A stretch of 64,000 nt of DNA from Terriglobia bacterium (GTDB lineage: Bacteria > Acidobacteriota > Terriglobia > Terriglobales > Acidobacteriaceae). The notes beneath the pieces are model-generated. The model was given only the letters and a program-made list of their open reading frames with translations, was not told the origin of the DNA and did not search any database. The first letter of the stretch is position 1. The number at the start of each line of letters is the position of its first letter. Positions 62,672 to 64,000 of the stretch are shown one piece after another. Where the stretch lies: the NCBI GenBank assembly GCA_020073565.1, contig JAIQEY010000020.1, positions 1 to 64,000 of the forward strand, written 5' to 3'. Made by a program: the position numbers and the translations under genes.

Positions 62672-64000
62672 CTAGTTCACGGCCGTGCCGGGTCCCAGCT
62701 GGGACGGTGTTAGCGGGCTGCGATCGAGTTCCGAGTGGCGACGTTGTTTCATCGAGTACATGCGGCGGTCGGCTTGGGCGAGCAAACGCTCGACATCGAA
62801 GCCATCCTCAGGACTAAATGCGACGCCCACGCTGAGCGACACGAGTTCGTATCCGCTAATTTTCCTGCCCGATTCGATGGCAAGCTGATTCAGACGCCTA
62901 GCTTTCTCGTTGGCGGCTTCGGGTTGCAGACCGGGAGCGACGACGACGAACTCGTCCCCGCCTATGCGAGCCACGTAGTCGTAATCGCGGCAGATCTCCT
63001 TGAGGCGAGCAGCAAAATCACGCAGCAGATTGTCGCCTTCCAGGTGGCCAAAGGCGTCGTTGATCTGCTTGAAGTGGTCCATGTCGCAGACCATCACGCC
63101 CAGGGTGGCGCCGGTGCGACGGCAGCGCGCCAATTCGCGCGACAGATGGACGAACAATGAGCGGCCGTTGGGTAGGCCGGTGAGATAGTCGGTGGTGGCG
63201 GAGTTTTCTGCTTGCTGGTACTTGAGAGCGTTTTCCACCGAGAGCGCGACCTTGGAACTGATGGCGAGCAGAATGCGCAGATGGTCAGCGGTGAAAGCGT
63301 CCCGATCCGAGCGGTACATGGCGAGCACACCGACCACGCCATTGAACCCTTCGAGTGGCACCGCGAGCGCAGATCGCTGAGTGATGAATTGCTCAGGATC
63401 GCTCACATAGCCGGATTCCACTTCCGGGTTGCCGTTGACGATGGGCTTGCGGTTCTCGGCGACCCAGCCACAAAGGCCTTCCCCGATCCGAATATTCAGA
63501 GTCGAGAGCAGGCGAAAGTTGTCGCCACTGACGAGCTCGGGCACGAGGTACCCGTTCTTCACGAGAAAAACGGCCATGGAATCGTAGGGAATCAGCTTCC
63601 GCAGCCGCATGGAAAGCACGGACAAGGTTTCGCCCAGGCTGAGCGAGTTGCCCAGGTCCTGGCTGAGTTCAAGCATGGTTTGCGCTTCCTGACGCGCCGA
63701 GGCAATCGAGGAGAGGAAGCCGGCATCGGTCGCAGAAGACGGGCCAGGGCCAAATTGCTCAAAGCCCGCAGCGGGCTCCACATTTCTCTCGACCCGCGCC
63801 TGGGAGAGGCCCTGCAGTTCGGTTCCAGACGAATGGGCCATGGTTTCCAGTTCGATGTAGCGGCGCTTGAGCACCTCAATAACCGCGGGATCGAAAGACG
63901 AGCCGGACATCGCGGCCACGCTTTCCATGGCGGCATCGAGTGGCAGCGCGTTCCGGTACTGGCGGTGCGAGGCGAGCGCGTCCAGACAATCGACCGCGGC
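62672..64000 (-). CDS. HD-GAF-GGDEF signalling protein, 5' end missing
   Basis: The frame is open to the last base of the window, so the N-terminus lies outside. The first visible 24 residues (VDCLDALASHRQYRNALPLDAA) look like the end of an HD-GYP domain. A GAF domain (about residues 105-260 of the visible part) with a helical linker follows, then a GGDEF domain (about 275-425). RIGGDEFVVV is intact, and RDYD five residues before it fits the inhibitory I-site. It probably makes c-di-GMP and may also degrade it. ATG 63928 is an internal Met, not the start. It lies 9 bases before the ABC operon. Confidence 0.85.
   Translation of the reverse strand, partial: AAVDCLDALASHRQYRNALPLDAAMESVAAMSGSSFDPAVIEVLKRRYIELETMAHSSGTELQGLSQARVERNVEPAAGFEQFGPGPSSATDAGFLSSIASARQEAQTMLELSQDLGNSLSLGETLSVLSMRLRKLIPYDSMAVFLVKNGYLVPELVSGDNFRLLSTLNIRIGEGLCGWVAENRKPIVNGNPEVESGYVSDPEQFITQRSALAVPLEGFNGVVGVLAMYRSDRDAFTADHLRILLAISSKVALSVENALKYQQAENSATTDYLTGLPNGRSLFVHLSRELARCRRTGATLGVMVCDMDHFKQINDAFGHLEGDNLLRDFAARLKEICRDYDYVARIGGDEFVVVAPGLQPEAANEKARRLNQLAIESGRKISGYELVSLSVGVAFSPEDGFDVERLLAQADRRMYSMKQRRHSELDRSPLTPSQLGPGTAVN

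Noticed and set aside
1..64000. CRISPR arrays, insertion sequences, prophage genes or rRNA/tRNA genes
   Set aside because: No regular direct-repeat/spacer array, no transposase or integrase motifs and no RNA gene signatures were seen by eye. A computational scan could still find a diverged tRNA.

Overview
The window reads as a piece of a chromosome from an Acidobacteriota bacterium, most likely a Terriglobia/Koribacter-like lineage. This is inferred from gene content: a von Willebrand protein of the acidobacterial type, SBBP-repeat protein, DUF5818-like and DUF5752-like proteins, small Cys-rich orphan proteins, Gram-negative LPS export, TonB, and GC-rich coding sequence. No 16S or other RNA gene is present to confirm it. 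Genes are dense on both strands. No transposase, integrase, CRISPR array, tRNA or rRNA was seen.

Layout. 1-3400: conserved block lptB (cut by the window edge), rpoN (sigma-54, with an unusual central insertion) and long-form hpf. 3401-9426: two secreted unknowns, a degenerate EAL-HDOD regulator, a receiver-like protein, thioredoxin reductase and an aldo/keto reductase. 9451-15803 (minus strand): AlkD-like protein, POT-type transporter with a small membrane partner, the yggS/yggU pair split by a lower-GC orphan gene, and an OPT transporter. 16086-18941: zinc-ribbon protein, ComF, HNH endonuclease and an isolated FRG-domain gene. 18969-26344: LolA-like periplasmic protein, PAS membrane sensor and hybrid histidine kinase, SDR, stand-alone LON-domain protein. 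26596-32869: AAA ATPase and VWA pair, then small secreted proteins and an Asp-box propeller protein. 33095-37372: SDR, RmlD-like reductase, and a 756-residue protein with a divergent nucleotide-cyclase-like C-terminus. 37497-41345: TonB-like protein and small conserved unknowns. 41486-46673: trehalose operon, with a membrane-anchored trehalose-6-phosphate synthase, the phosphatase, a DUF5752-like protein and a TreT-like glycosyltransferase. 46763-58370: MttB-family methyltransferase, LemA/DUF2207 pair, SBBP protein, EamA transporter, acidobacterial VWFA protein, SYLF protein, persulfide-dioxygenase/rhodanese fusion and a serine hydrolase. 58409-62662: peptide-type ABC transporter operon with one ATPase. 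62672-64000: HD-GAF-GGDEF signalling protein, cut by the window edge.

The intergenic DNA is the most unusual part. Many spacers hold imperfect palindromes built by reiterating one short word, with a different word at each site (for example agct words at 6473-6577, tcgttag words at 28099-28243, gcagaagtcag words at 2649-2741, 13687-13760 and 29498-29528). Others hold a terminal-inverted-repeat element of about 146 bp (20056-20201, truncated copy at 32873-33005) and a hairpin repeat with a compensatory base change between its two copies (53573-53641 and 60892-60959). Several reading frames stay open through these repeats, so automatic start calls would add false N-termini. I moved those starts.

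The best leads for something undescribed are the large cyclase-like protein, the sensor-OtsA fusion inside a double trehalose pathway, the low-GC gene inserted between yggS and yggU, the FRG gene, and the word-reiterating palindromes.
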